From assembly GCA_041389885.1 (NCBI GenBank), contig JAWKRB010000012.1, positions 178,788-242,787 on the forward strand: a DNA stretch of 64,000 bases, in the 5' to 3' direction. The position numbers were made by a program, and so were the translations under genes. Below the pieces are notes generated by a model that did not search any database, had not been told where the DNA came from, and was given only the letters and a program-made list of their open reading frames with translations. How positions within the stretch are numbered: the stretch's first letter is position 1; every line of letters begins with the position of its first letter. This DNA comes from JAWKRB01 sp041389885 (GTDB lineage: Bacteria; Myxococcota_A; Polyangia; Polyangiales; Ga0077539). Shown one piece after another: positions 57,101-64,000 of the stretch.

Positions 57101-58661
57101 GGCGCGGTCACCGCGACCACCCTCCGCGCGGGCCGCGCCATCGACGCCCTGCGCGCGGCGATCGCCGTGCGCGACGACCACGCCGAACAGCCCGTGGACT
57201 ACCGCGCCGTGCTCACGTCCGAGCCGACCGATCGTCGACCTGCCGATCCCGCTCCTCGCCGAGCCTGCGTCCCCTGCGCGTCGAGCTCGACGGCTCGCTC
57301 GTCGCCGCCGCCGAGGCCTTGTCGCGGCTGCGCTCGCCCTGCTGGCACCTCGGCGCCCTGCAGCTCGACCGCTACGCCTCGCTGCGCGCGCTGGAGTCCC
57401 TCGCGACGAGGCCGCGGAGCGCCGAGGGCAGGACCCTCGCCCGCGCCCTGCGCCTGGAGCTCGCGGGGGCCGCGACGCAGCTCCGCGCGCTCTGCGGCAG
57501 CGACGGCGAGCTCGCGTGGTGGTCGCAGATGCAGGGCAGCCACGCGCTCACCGCCACGGCCCTCGCCCTCGGCGCCGACGACGCCCGCGCCTGGGCCGAC
57601 GCGTGGACCTCCCTGCGCGCCGAGGCCCCCCGCGCCAGCGGCCCCCTCGCCGCGCGCCTCGCCGCGGCCCTCTCGCGGGGTACGCCCGCCGACCGCGCCC
57701 TCGTGGGCCCTCGTCGACCGCGTCGAGGGGGCGACCTCGAAGACCCTCGCCTGGTCGCTCGCGCGGCGCGCGCCGTGGGAGACGCCCTCGCGCGCGACGT
57801 CTCGCGGTGAGGCTGCGAGAGGCGGTCGATCGTACGGTCTCGAACGATCACTCCCGCGTCCTGCGCGGGCCCGGCGTGGTTCCTGTGCTCGTCGCGGACG
57901 GCACTGGCGGCGCGTTGGCCTTCGCGGCGCGCGCGCCGCTCGAGGCGCAGCCCGCGGCCCGCCCCTCCGTCGTGCGCGCGCGGCGCGCTGGCTCTCGACG
58001 CGACCCGAAGAGGGCCTTCGCTGGAGCTGGGGCACCGCCGAGGCCGACATCCGCTCCTCGGGGCGCTGAGCCCAACGACCGCGCCGGCGCTCGCTTCACC
58101 GCGAGCCTGGGCGACGCGCGCCTCGGCGAGGCGACGCCCGCGCGGGACTCACCGTCACCGCGCGACCCCGGCACCCTGCCTCTCCTCCGCCGCCGCCGCC
58201 GGGCGCTTCACGCGGGTGCGGTGCGGGCGATGCGGGTGGCGCCGCCCTCGCAGCCGGTGGGCTCGGTGCGCCTCGTGCGCACCTTCGAGGGCGAAGGCCG
58301 CGAGCGGGTGATGGTGCTCGCGTTCACCCTCCCGCGAGACGCGACGGGGGTGGAGCTTCACGCGCCCATCCCGGCCGGGCTGGAGTTCGCGCTCGGCGCA
58401 GAGAGCCCTGTGGCGCAGAGGGATCCGTTTCAGGGGTGGCGCGAGCTCGACGGCCCGGCGGGGGACGCTCGCGCCAGGGTCACCCGCCTCGACGACGGCG
58501 TGCGGGTGCGCTTCGCGAGCCTCCGCGCGGGCGCCCACAGCGTGCGCGTGCCGCTGGTGGCCGTGGCGCGCGGGGAGTTTCGCGCGGGCTCGGCGTGGCT
58601 GCGCGCCGACGGGAGCGACCTCTGGGCGGTGACCCCGGCGTGGAGGGCCGCGCTGCGCTGA
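54104..58661 (+). pseudogene. Alpha-2-macroglobulin-like exported protein with embedded STN-like domain, multiply frameshifted
   Basis: Pieces in three alternating frames combine into about 1,500 residues. It starts with a signal (VVVTLLAVTAARA) and continues with several beta-sandwich domains typical of macroglobulins: AGTYLLRAQDGMFATSALLS, GETVTADADGNFSVTLPAA, and RFALTVDTDRTTYPAGATAR followed by VIVRARTTSGAP. A long clean stretch (about 55,850-56,990) contains GDLSRVASELARAAGL, then GTVDLEVRELPWDLVAARLA, which looks like an STN (secretin/TonB short N-terminal) module. QWFLPARRIDATGELRLEVP and WRLHALAIADDG follow. Helical repeats (LHLGALQLDRY-like) and a final beta domain end at 58661. No CGEQ thioester was found. 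Bacterial A2M homologues trap proteases near the envelope. About ten frame breaks fall at 54,850-55,850 and 56,990-58,200. Confidence 0.65.
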
Positions 58662-58674
58662 GCGCGGGCGCCGC

Positions 58675-58715
58675 TCACCGCAGGCCGTGGCGCTTGAGCT
58701 TGTCGAGCAGGGTCA
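58675..58715. repeat. 41-bp direct repeat, left copy (long target duplication)
   Basis: This block is identical to 61219-61259 except at one position (58681). It encodes, on the minus strand, the last 12 residues and stop of the NtrC-type regulator (TLLDKLKRHGLR). It marks the left edge of the restriction-modification cassette. The stop codon of the restriction gene lies inside it. Confidence 0.9.
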
Positions 58716-59453
58716 ACGGCTTCGAAGGAAGGTCACCGCGTGACCTTGCAGCGAGGCTGCGAACCGCTTGAAAGAAAGATCGGCCGAAGGGTGCTCGACT
58801 GTAGCCCCGCGCCCACGCGCTCCCCTCGACGACAGCGTCAGGCACCCTGCGCTATACTTCCGTTCGGCCACAAGACGCTGCAGGAGAATCTCATAGCGTC
58901 GGGCATATGAGACGCCATCACGGCCCACTTTGAAGATCGGATCGACGGCAAAGTGCGATTCGGCCGGCCGAACAGGCCGGTGTACCGCGAGGGTATCTTC
59001 GAGGAGGAAGAAGAATCCCAAAAACGGTTCTGGAGGCGTCGGAACCCCGAAGCGGCCTTCGCGAAACGCAGTCCAAAGATCGACCGAATTTCCCAACGCC
59101 TCTTCAGTGCGATTATTGAAGTTATTACCAATCGAGCCGACCTGCGACTTGAACTCGATCGCAGCAACCAGTGTACGATCAGCGATGACAAGGAGATCCC
59201 ATCGCTTCTCAGGTCGGAAGAACCCAGGGAGGTCAAGCGATGAGCCCGTTCGCAATTCATCTGGCCGCAGTCCAACCTCGCAGAGCAATTGCACGATCAG
59301 CGACTCGATCGCGGCCATCTGCGCCCCGCCAGTCACCGCACCCCGAGTCCCAGCATCGACTCGTCCCCTTCGAGCCTGATTCTTGGCTTGCACTTCACGC
59401 GTCTGCCAAAAGCTCTCCACCGCGGCACGAAACCTCTCGTCCAGATCAATCAT
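58713..59453 (-). CDS. Type II restriction endonuclease, PaeR7I/XhoI family
   Basis: A 246-residue protein with the XhoI/PaeR7I family core: LDLPGFFRPEKRWDLLVI, then AAIEFKSQVGSIGNNFNNR and EALGNSVDLWTAFREG. Asp86 and Glu100-x-Lys102 are good candidates for the PD-(D/E)XK active site. The family recognises CTCGAG. The ATG overlaps the methyltransferase stop by four bases. Base composition is clearly lower in GC than neighbours, pointing to recent acquisition. Confidence 0.92.
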   Translation of the reverse strand: MIDLDERFRAAVESFWQTREVQAKNQARRGRVDAGTRGAVTGGAQMAAIESLIVQLLCEVGLRPDELRTGSSLDLPGFFRPEKRWDLLVIADRTLVAAIEFKSQVGSIGNNFNNRTEEALGNSVDLWTAFREGRFGVPTPPEPFLGFFFLLEDTLAVHRPVRPAESHFAVDPIFKVGRDGVSYARRYEILLQRLVAERKYSAGCLTLSSRGARGRGATVEHPSADLSFKRFAASLQGHAVTFLRSR

Positions 59454-61066
59454 GTGCGCGCTCCGAAGAATTCAGGATCAATGCCATAGATCTCACATGC
59501 CACCTCCGTCGCGGACTCCACATCTCGGGCTGCAAAGGCCGTTCGCAGCCGTTTTGCCTGGGGAGGGCTGATTGACTCAGGCTTCGGCACGCGAATACGT
59601 CGGAGGTACTGTGCTTGAAAACGCAACCAACCACCGCGCATCCGAACGCCGTACATTTCAACAAAAAACTGGCCAACAGCAGAGAGCAGGAGCCCTCCGA
59701 GCACTTCGAGGTCCCAACTCGTGGACGTGACGTAATACAGGTTGTGATGGGGATAGGTCCCACCGTGATCCAACACCGGATGAATTGTGTCTCGAATATC
59801 AGGAAAGTAGAGTTTGGGCTTCGAGGTCAGGTCGACGCGCACACGATCGATAGTGCGAAACCAAACCTCCGGCCGTCGCTTTGCCACGTTTCGCCCACGC
59901 AGTGACGCTTCATGAAGGCGCAAATAGCCATGAAGACGTGGAAAGCTCGCCAGGTTGACGAGACCAGATTCATCCCAAGGGTTTACAAGATAGTGTCCAG
60001 ACCAGACAACCACACCCGCCTTCAGATCTGAGACCCTTGCGAGCGGGAGAAGCCTCGACGACTCAACGATTTCTGGGTCCTTCGTAATGAAGACCTTGTC
60101 GCACCCCGACGCAACCCCGATGCTGACTACCGTGCCGGTAGCCTCGTCTTCGAGGGGTTCGAAGATGGTCTCAAGTCGCCTAAGCAGCGCGATTCGATCA
60201 GGTGTCGAGCAGGGCCAGGGCTGTTCACCTGTGACCCAGTGATCCACACGACTCCCAGTGATGTACTCGATGGGTTCGGGATGTCGCTCACTTCGAAGCC
60301 CGTCACAATACTCTTTCAGCGCAGCGGCGGCGTGGCCCTGCGCACCTCGCTCGATGCGTGCGACGACGACCGAATTCTGCTTGCCTCGTCGGATGCAGGT
60401 GATCGCAGGGTAGGCTGATACTTCCCGCTCGAACGCGTCTGCGTCATGTAGTTCAATGAGAGTGTCAACAGCAAATCGACCGGTGATCAGCGATCGAAGT
60501 CTAGCTCCATACTGGTTTGACATCCACCGATCGGCGCAGACGAAGACGCAGATGCCATTCGGCTTCAATTGATGCAGTGCGGCCTCGAAGAAGCCAACGT
60601 AGATATCGGCCCTGCCTCGCATTGTGCCATAGCTATCTCGATAGAAGGCCAACGCCTCGGGCTCTAGATCCTCCAAACGAATGTACGGAGGATTCCCAAG
60701 GACAAAGTCGGCCATCGGCAGTCGTGGCGCGTCGGCGAGATAGTCACCGGTGCGAACCCAAGCCTCCGCTAGACCTTTCGCCGCTGCCTCTGGAACATCG
60801 GCGGCCAGGAGGGCGTCGACTACTGCGGCTCGCGCGCGGCTTGCGCTGAGCTCGTTGAGTTCGTAGGCGATCAACGACTTGGCGCATGCTTCGTAGGGGC
60901 GACGAGCCCTCTTACATGCTTCGATCAGCCGCTCAGCCATCGGGACCAGAAATGCTCCGTCACCAGCTGACGGCTCGACCGCCACTCGATCCACAAGCGG
61001 TGAAGACACAAGGTATCCCGCGAGATCGAGCATAAGCTCAACAATCCATCGACGAGTGTAAACCAC
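59450..61066 (-). CDS. Type II adenine-specific DNA methyltransferase (PaeR7I-type)
   Basis: A 538-residue N6-adenine methyltransferase. The SAM-binding motif EPSAGDGAFL is at 31-40, the catalytic NPPY at 125-128 (VLGNPPYIR), followed by RADIYVGFFEAAL and CVFVCADRW. The C-terminal target-recognition region ends RFQAQYLRRIRVP, as in M.PaeR7I relatives. The only standard start is the GTG at 61066, which falls inside the conserved SGVVYTRRW motif. The family-like sequence ALQTRPEEI continues upstream in the same frame with no ATG, GTG or TTG before a TGA. The true start may be a rare codon (ATT/CTG) or the 5' end is lost. It should protect CTCGAG sites from the partner enzyme. Confidence 0.9.
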   Translation of the reverse strand: MVYTRRWIVELMLDLAGYLVSSPLVDRVAVEPSAGDGAFLVPMAERLIEACKRARRPYEACAKSLIAYELNELSASRARAAVVDALLAADVPEAAAKGLAEAWVRTGDYLADAPRLPMADFVLGNPPYIRLEDLEPEALAFYRDSYGTMRGRADIYVGFFEAALHQLKPNGICVFVCADRWMSNQYGARLRSLITGRFAVDTLIELHDADAFEREVSAYPAITCIRRGKQNSVVVARIERGAQGHAAAALKEYCDGLRSERHPEPIEYITGSRVDHWVTGEQPWPCSTPDRIALLRRLETIFEPLEDEATGTVVSIGVASGCDKVFITKDPEIVESSRLLPLARVSDLKAGVVVWSGHYLVNPWDESGLVNLASFPRLHGYLRLHEASLRGRNVAKRRPEVWFRTIDRVRVDLTSKPKLYFPDIRDTIHPVLDHGGTYPHHNLYYVTSTSWDLEVLGGLLLSAVGQFFVEMYGVRMRGGWLRFQAQYLRRIRVPKPESISPPQAKRLRTAFAARDVESATEVACEIYGIDPEFFGART

Positions 61067-61218
61067 GCCCGAAATCTCTTCCGGGCGGGTTTGCAGAGCT
61101 TGTTGAATGAGAGGGTTGGATCTGGATGGTCATCACGCGCTGTATGTGGATGCATAGTTCATCCTCCCGAGCGCGTTGGAAGAATTCGTCCGAAAGGGCT
61201 TCCTCACCGCTAGTCCAG
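61067..61218. other. Right flank of the restriction-modification cassette
   Basis: 152 bp between the methyltransferase start and the right 41-bp direct repeat. The first part continues methyltransferase-like codons. The rest holds no recognisable controller-protein gene or promoter consensus. Confidence 0.4.
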
Positions 61219-61259
61219 TCACCGAAGGCCGTGGCGCTTGAGCTTGTCGAGCAGGGTCA
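61219..61259. repeat. 41-bp direct repeat, right copy (inside the regulator 3' end)
   Basis: Right partner of 58675-58715, with one mismatch in 41 bp. It forms the real 3' end of the NtrC-type regulator, including its TGA. The pair brackets about 2.5 kb of lower-GC DNA. Confidence 0.9.
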
Positions 61260-62550
61260 TCCGCGACAGCCCGAGCCTCCGCGCGGCCTCGGACTGGTTG
61301 CCGTCGCACTCCGCCAGCGCGCGCTGCAGGAGGTCCCGCTCGAAGCCCGCGACCTCGTCCCGAAGCCCGCGGCGGGGGCTCTCCGCGGGCGCGCTCGCGT
61401 CTCCGTCGAGGCGGGAGAGGGCCTCGAGGCCGAGCGCTCCGCCGTCGCTCAGGGCGAGTATCCGGGCGACGGCGTTCTCGAGCTCGCGCACGTTGCCCGG
61501 CCACGGGCGGGCGCGCAGCGCGTCGACCAGCTCGGGGGAGAACCTCGCGTCGGGGAGCTCGAAGCGCGCGGCGTAGCGACGTCGCAGATGGTCGATCAGC
61601 CGAGGGATGTCGTCGCGGCGCGCGCGGAGGGGCGGCACCGTGAGCTCGACCACGGCGAGGCGGTAGTAGAGGTCCTCGCGAAAGCGCCCGGCGTCGACCT
61701 CGGCGCGGAGGTCGCGGTGCGTCGAGGCCACCACCCGCGCGCTCACCCGCTCCACCCGCGCGGCCCCCACGGGCTGGATCTCCCCCTCCTGCAGCGCGCG
61801 TAGGAGCTTGGGCTGCAACGCGATCGGGAGCTCTCCGACCTCGTCGAGGACCAGTGTGCCCCCGTCGGCCTGGGCCCAGTAGCCCTTGCGCGCGGCGACG
61901 GCGCCGGTGAAGGCGCCGCGGGCGTGTCCGAAGAGCTCCGACTCGGCCACCTCGGCGGGGATCGCCGCGCAGTTGAAGCGCACGCAGGGGCCGTCTCGCC
62001 GCGGGCTCTCGGCGTGGATCAGCGACGCGATGAGCTCCTTGCCCGTGCCCGTCTCTCCCCGGAGCAGCACCGTGACCTCGCGTCGCGCGACCCTCCGCGC
62101 GTCGTCGACCAGCGCGCGAAACGCGGGGCTCTCGCCCACCAGCGCACGGCCCAGGGCGCGCTCCACCGCGAGCTGTCGGGCGGAGCGCCGCAGCGCGCGG
62201 GTCTCGACGGCGCGGGCCATCACCGCCCGGAGCTCGTCGAGGGCGAAGGGCTTGGTGAGGTAGTCGTAGGCGCCGGCCTTCATCGCGCTCACCGCGTCGC
62301 GCTCGGTGCCCCGCGCCGTGAGGATCACCACGGGCAGGTCGGCGTCGAGGGCCCGCGCCTCGGCCAGGAGCGACAGCCCGTCGCGCCCCGGCATCACCAG
62401 GTCGGTGAGCACCGCGTCGCAGTCGCCCAGCCGCGCGCTCGCGGCGTCGGCGCCGTCCACCGCGATGACCTCGTGGCCCGCGGAGCTCAGCGCCTCTTCG
62501 ACGGTGAAGCGCACCGCGGGCTCGTCGTCGCACACCAGGATCGTCGCCAT
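61219..62550 (-). CDS. NtrC-family sigma-54-dependent response regulator
   Basis: A 443-residue regulator. The receiver domain has CDDEPAVRF, the phospho-acceptor Asp50 in VLTDLVMPGRDG, ILTARG, and the Lys in LTKPFAL. The AAA+ domain has Walker A GETGTGKE, the sigma-54 contact loop GAFTGA, a Walker B in GGTLVLDEVGELP, and RARPWPGNVRELENAV. The Fis-type HTH is QSEAARRLGLSRMTLLDKLK. It activates sigma-54 promoters when phosphorylated. The kinase gene lies two bases upstream. Its last 13 codons are duplicated on the other side of the restriction-modification cassette. Confidence 0.96.
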   Translation of the reverse strand: MATILVCDDEPAVRFTVEEALSSAGHEVIAVDGADAASARLGDCDAVLTDLVMPGRDGLSLLAEARALDADLPVVILTARGTERDAVSAMKAGAYDYLTKPFALDELRAVMARAVETRALRRSARQLAVERALGRALVGESPAFRALVDDARRVARREVTVLLRGETGTGKELIASLIHAESPRRDGPCVRFNCAAIPAEVAESELFGHARGAFTGAVAARKGYWAQADGGTLVLDEVGELPIALQPKLLRALQEGEIQPVGAARVERVSARVVASTHRDLRAEVDAGRFREDLYYRLAVVELTVPPLRARRDDIPRLIDHLRRRYAARFELPDARFSPELVDALRARPWPGNVRELENAVARILALSDGGALGLEALSRLDGDASAPAESPRRGLRDEVAGFERDLLQRALAECDGNQSEAARRLGLSRMTLLDKLKRHGLR

Positions 62551-62552
62551 GT

Positions 62553-63827
62553 TCAGCCGTCCTCTCGGGTGGGTCCCAGGGTGAGGCGCGCGAGGGTGCC
62601 GCGGGAGGGGGCGCGCTCGAAGGTGAGCTCGCCGCCGTGCTCGACCGCGACGCGCCGCGCGAGGGAGACCCCCAGCCCCGTGCCCCCCTCGCGGGTCGTG
62701 AAGAATTCCTCGCCCGCGCGGTCAGCGACCTCGTCGGTCATCCCGATCCCGGTGTCTTCGACGGTCACCGCGGGGGTCCCTCCGGCGAGCCCCCAGCGCA
62801 GGCGCACGGCGCCGCCCCGCTCGGTGGCTTCGAGGGCGTTGAGCACCAGGTTCAGCGCGGCCTCCTTCACGCGCCGGGGATCGACCCGCGCGACCACGGG
62901 GTCTCCCTCCACCGTGAGGCTGATCCCCAGGCGCTCGGCGCGATGATCCAACAGCGCCTCGAAGGGCCGTAGGACCTCCGACAGGTTCGTTGGAACCCGA
63001 ACGACCTCGCCCAGCGAGCGCGAGAGCGAGAGGTAGTCTCGCAGGATCTCCTCGATGCGGGCGATCTCGCCGCTCATCACCTCGAGCTTCTTGCGGTCCT
63101 CCGGGCGCTCGGCGCGCTCGGCGAGGAGCTCGCTCAGCCCCTTGATCGCCGTGAGCGGGTTCTTGATCTCGTGGGCCACCTGCGCGCCGAGGGCCTCCAT
63201 CTCGCGGTGGCGGTCCTGCGCCGAGGCGAAGAGGCTGTCGCCCGCGTCGGCCAGGGCCTCGCCCGCGTGCGCGTAGGCGTCCGAGAGGCTGGTGACCCCC
63301 GCCCAGAGCAGGGCCAGCGCCGCGAGCGCCGCCACCGCCGACATCGGCCGAGACGTCGCGAGCGGGAGCGGGGGAAAGGGCAGGCCCACCGGCGCGAGCG
63401 CGAGGAGCCCCAGGGCCGCCACCGCGCCGACCAGGAGGCTCCGAGCGGTCCGCGCGCGCCCGAAGGCCGCGAAGCCCACGACGGTGGGCGCGAAGAGCAG
63501 CGGGAGGAGCGGGCTCGCGAGGCCGCCCGTGGCGAAGACCCCCGCGGAGATGCCGCCCAGGGTGAGCCCGAGGGAGCGCGCGAACGCGCCCTCGGTGACC
63601 CTGACCCGGCGCCCGCGCCAGGCCTCCCACGCGAAGAGCCCGAGGAGCAGGGTGAAGCCCGTGAACACCGCCGCGACCTGCCTCCTCGGCGCGTCGCTGC
63701 CCCCGAGGATCGCGGCCTGGGCGGCGATGGCGGGGGCGACGATCCACGGGCGGCGGCGCAAGAAGCCCGTCGCGACGGCGCGGAGCTGCGCGGGCGGGCG
63801 ACGCGGGGTGGGGGCGGGGGCCGACAT
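62553..63827 (-). CDS. Membrane sensor histidine kinase (NtrB/ZraS-type)
   Basis: A 424-residue kinase with about six hydrophobic segments in the first 180 residues, a short linker and the H-box GAQVAHEIKNPLTAIKGLSE (His near 219). The ATPase motifs are AALNLVLNALEAT, VEDTGIGMTDE, and GGTGLGVSLARRV. It is expected to phosphorylate the NtrC-type regulator encoded two bases downstream. The ATG at 63827 lies very close to a candidate sigma-54 promoter, so a later start is possible. Confidence 0.93.
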   Translation of the reverse strand: MSAPAPTPRRPPAQLRAVATGFLRRRPWIVAPAIAAQAAILGGSDAPRRQVAAVFTGFTLLLGLFAWEAWRGRRVRVTEGAFARSLGLTLGGISAGVFATGGLASPLLPLLFAPTVVGFAAFGRARTARSLLVGAVAALGLLALAPVGLPFPPLPLATSRPMSAVAALAALALLWAGVTSLSDAYAHAGEALADAGDSLFASAQDRHREMEALGAQVAHEIKNPLTAIKGLSELLAERAERPEDRKKLEVMSGEIARIEEILRDYLSLSRSLGEVVRVPTNLSEVLRPFEALLDHRAERLGISLTVEGDPVVARVDPRRVKEAALNLVLNALEATERGGAVRLRWGLAGGTPAVTVEDTGIGMTDEVADRAGEEFFTTREGGTGLGVSLARRVAVEHGGELTFERAPSRGTLARLTLGPTREDG

Positions 63828-63841
63828 CTCGCCCGACGGTA

Positions 63842-63858
63842 TCGCAAGGCGCGGGCCG
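63842..63858 (-). promoter_or_regulatory. Candidate sigma-54 promoter of the kinase-regulator operon
   Basis: On the minus strand the block CGGCCCGCGCCTTGCGA has the invariant GG-N10-GC spacing and a good TTGC -12 element; the -24 element (CGGCCCG) is weaker than TGGCACG. Transcription would begin only a few bases before the annotated ATG, which is a point against it. The tandem palindromes upstream and the sigma-54 activator in the operon are points in favour. Confidence 0.4.
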
Positions 63859-63903
63859 CGCCCCAGGGGCCTCGCGGGGCGGCGCGAGGCGCGAGCGGGG
63901 TGT

Positions 63904-63936
63904 ACGGGATCCCGTCAGGGTCGTACGGGATCCCGT
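63904..63936. promoter_or_regulatory. Two ACGGGATCCCGT palindromes 21 bp apart (candidate activator sites)
   Basis: The perfect 12-bp palindrome ACGGGATCCCGT occurs at 63904-63915 and again at 63925-63936, each preceded by GT and followed by C. The centre spacing of 21 bp equals two helical turns, as for paired dimers of an enhancer-binding protein. They lie about 80-110 bp before the kinase start. Confidence 0.6.
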
Positions 63937-64000
63937 CGCGGGCGTGCGATGAAATCCCTTGTGCGACAGGGAGATCGCGCGTGGCATGGCGCGTGGAGTG

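Noticed and set aside
58713..61218. Cassette as a prophage or transposon
   Set aside because: No integrase, transposase or terminal inverted repeats; the 41-bp flanking repeat is part of a coding 3' end.

Overview
This 64-kb window is very GC-rich bacterial DNA (by eye above 70 % G+C almost throughout), densely coding on both strands. The style of the gene set points to a myxobacterium (Myxococcota, probably a Polyangiales or Sandaracinus-like lineage; this is inference). It has many Cys- and Asp-rich lipoproteins with low-complexity linkers, an 18-repeat cysteine-rich protein, thrombospondin type-3 repeats, many two-component genes, a kinase-like membrane protein and several eukaryote-flavoured enzymes. 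No rRNA, tRNA, CRISPR array, integrase or transposase was recognised.

Layout. 1-5.6 kb: an edge-truncated membrane protein, a UvrA2-type ABC ATPase, a DUF3592 membrane protein, an Rpn-like protein, a small exported protein, and a redoxin lipoprotein whose single reading frame is broken by a TGA exactly where the first Cys of a CxxC motif is expected (candidate selenoprotein, UGGC). 5.7-13.3 kb: a PhoD-like phosphatase, the cysteine-repeat protein, tryptophanase and the YchF GTPase. 13.36-13.78 kb: a 426-bp foldback element. 13.8-17.3 kb: a small membrane protein, a thrombospondin-repeat/ricin-like lipoprotein and a DUF808 protein. 17.4-23.6 kb: a chained signalling operon of two paralogous histidine kinases around three receiver proteins, two of which carry cyclase-like domains. 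24.4-28.8 kb: two SET-domain genes flanking an Ebony-like A-T-GNAT synthetase that appears to select beta-alanine. 28.9-35.7 kb: PssA, then a locus of a membrane P-loop NTPase, MscS, a porin-like barrel and a second MscS. 35.7-43.5 kb: an SDR, a ComEA-like protein, a canonical PARG, a pseudokinase and a PNGase F-like protein. 43.6-46.8 kb: an HExxH lipoprotein and a lower-GC accessory stretch with a second foldback element. 46.8-58.7 kb: 5'-nucleotidase, an ECF sigma/anti-sigma pair, a Rieske oxygenase, a PLP enzyme and a DUF2135/alpha-2-macroglobulin pair. 58.7-61.2 kb: a PaeR7I/XhoI-type restriction-modification cassette bracketed by 41-bp direct repeats. 61.2-64 kb: an NtrC-type regulator and its kinase, with a candidate sigma-54 promoter and tandem palindromes upstream.

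The main caveat is that several stretches (about 8.6-9.1, 13.9-15.2, 18.2-20.2, 42.0-42.8 and 54.8-58.2 kb) are full of frameshifts while the protein sequence stays recognisable in alternating frames. That is more like local indel error in the assembly than long-term gene decay. Genes there are given as pseudogene/frameshifted spans, with the intact protein inferred by joining frames. The strongest novel leads are the in-frame TGA redoxin, the Ebony-like gene between SET genes, the bacterial canonical PARG, the two foldback elements, and the restriction-modification insertion with a long target duplication.
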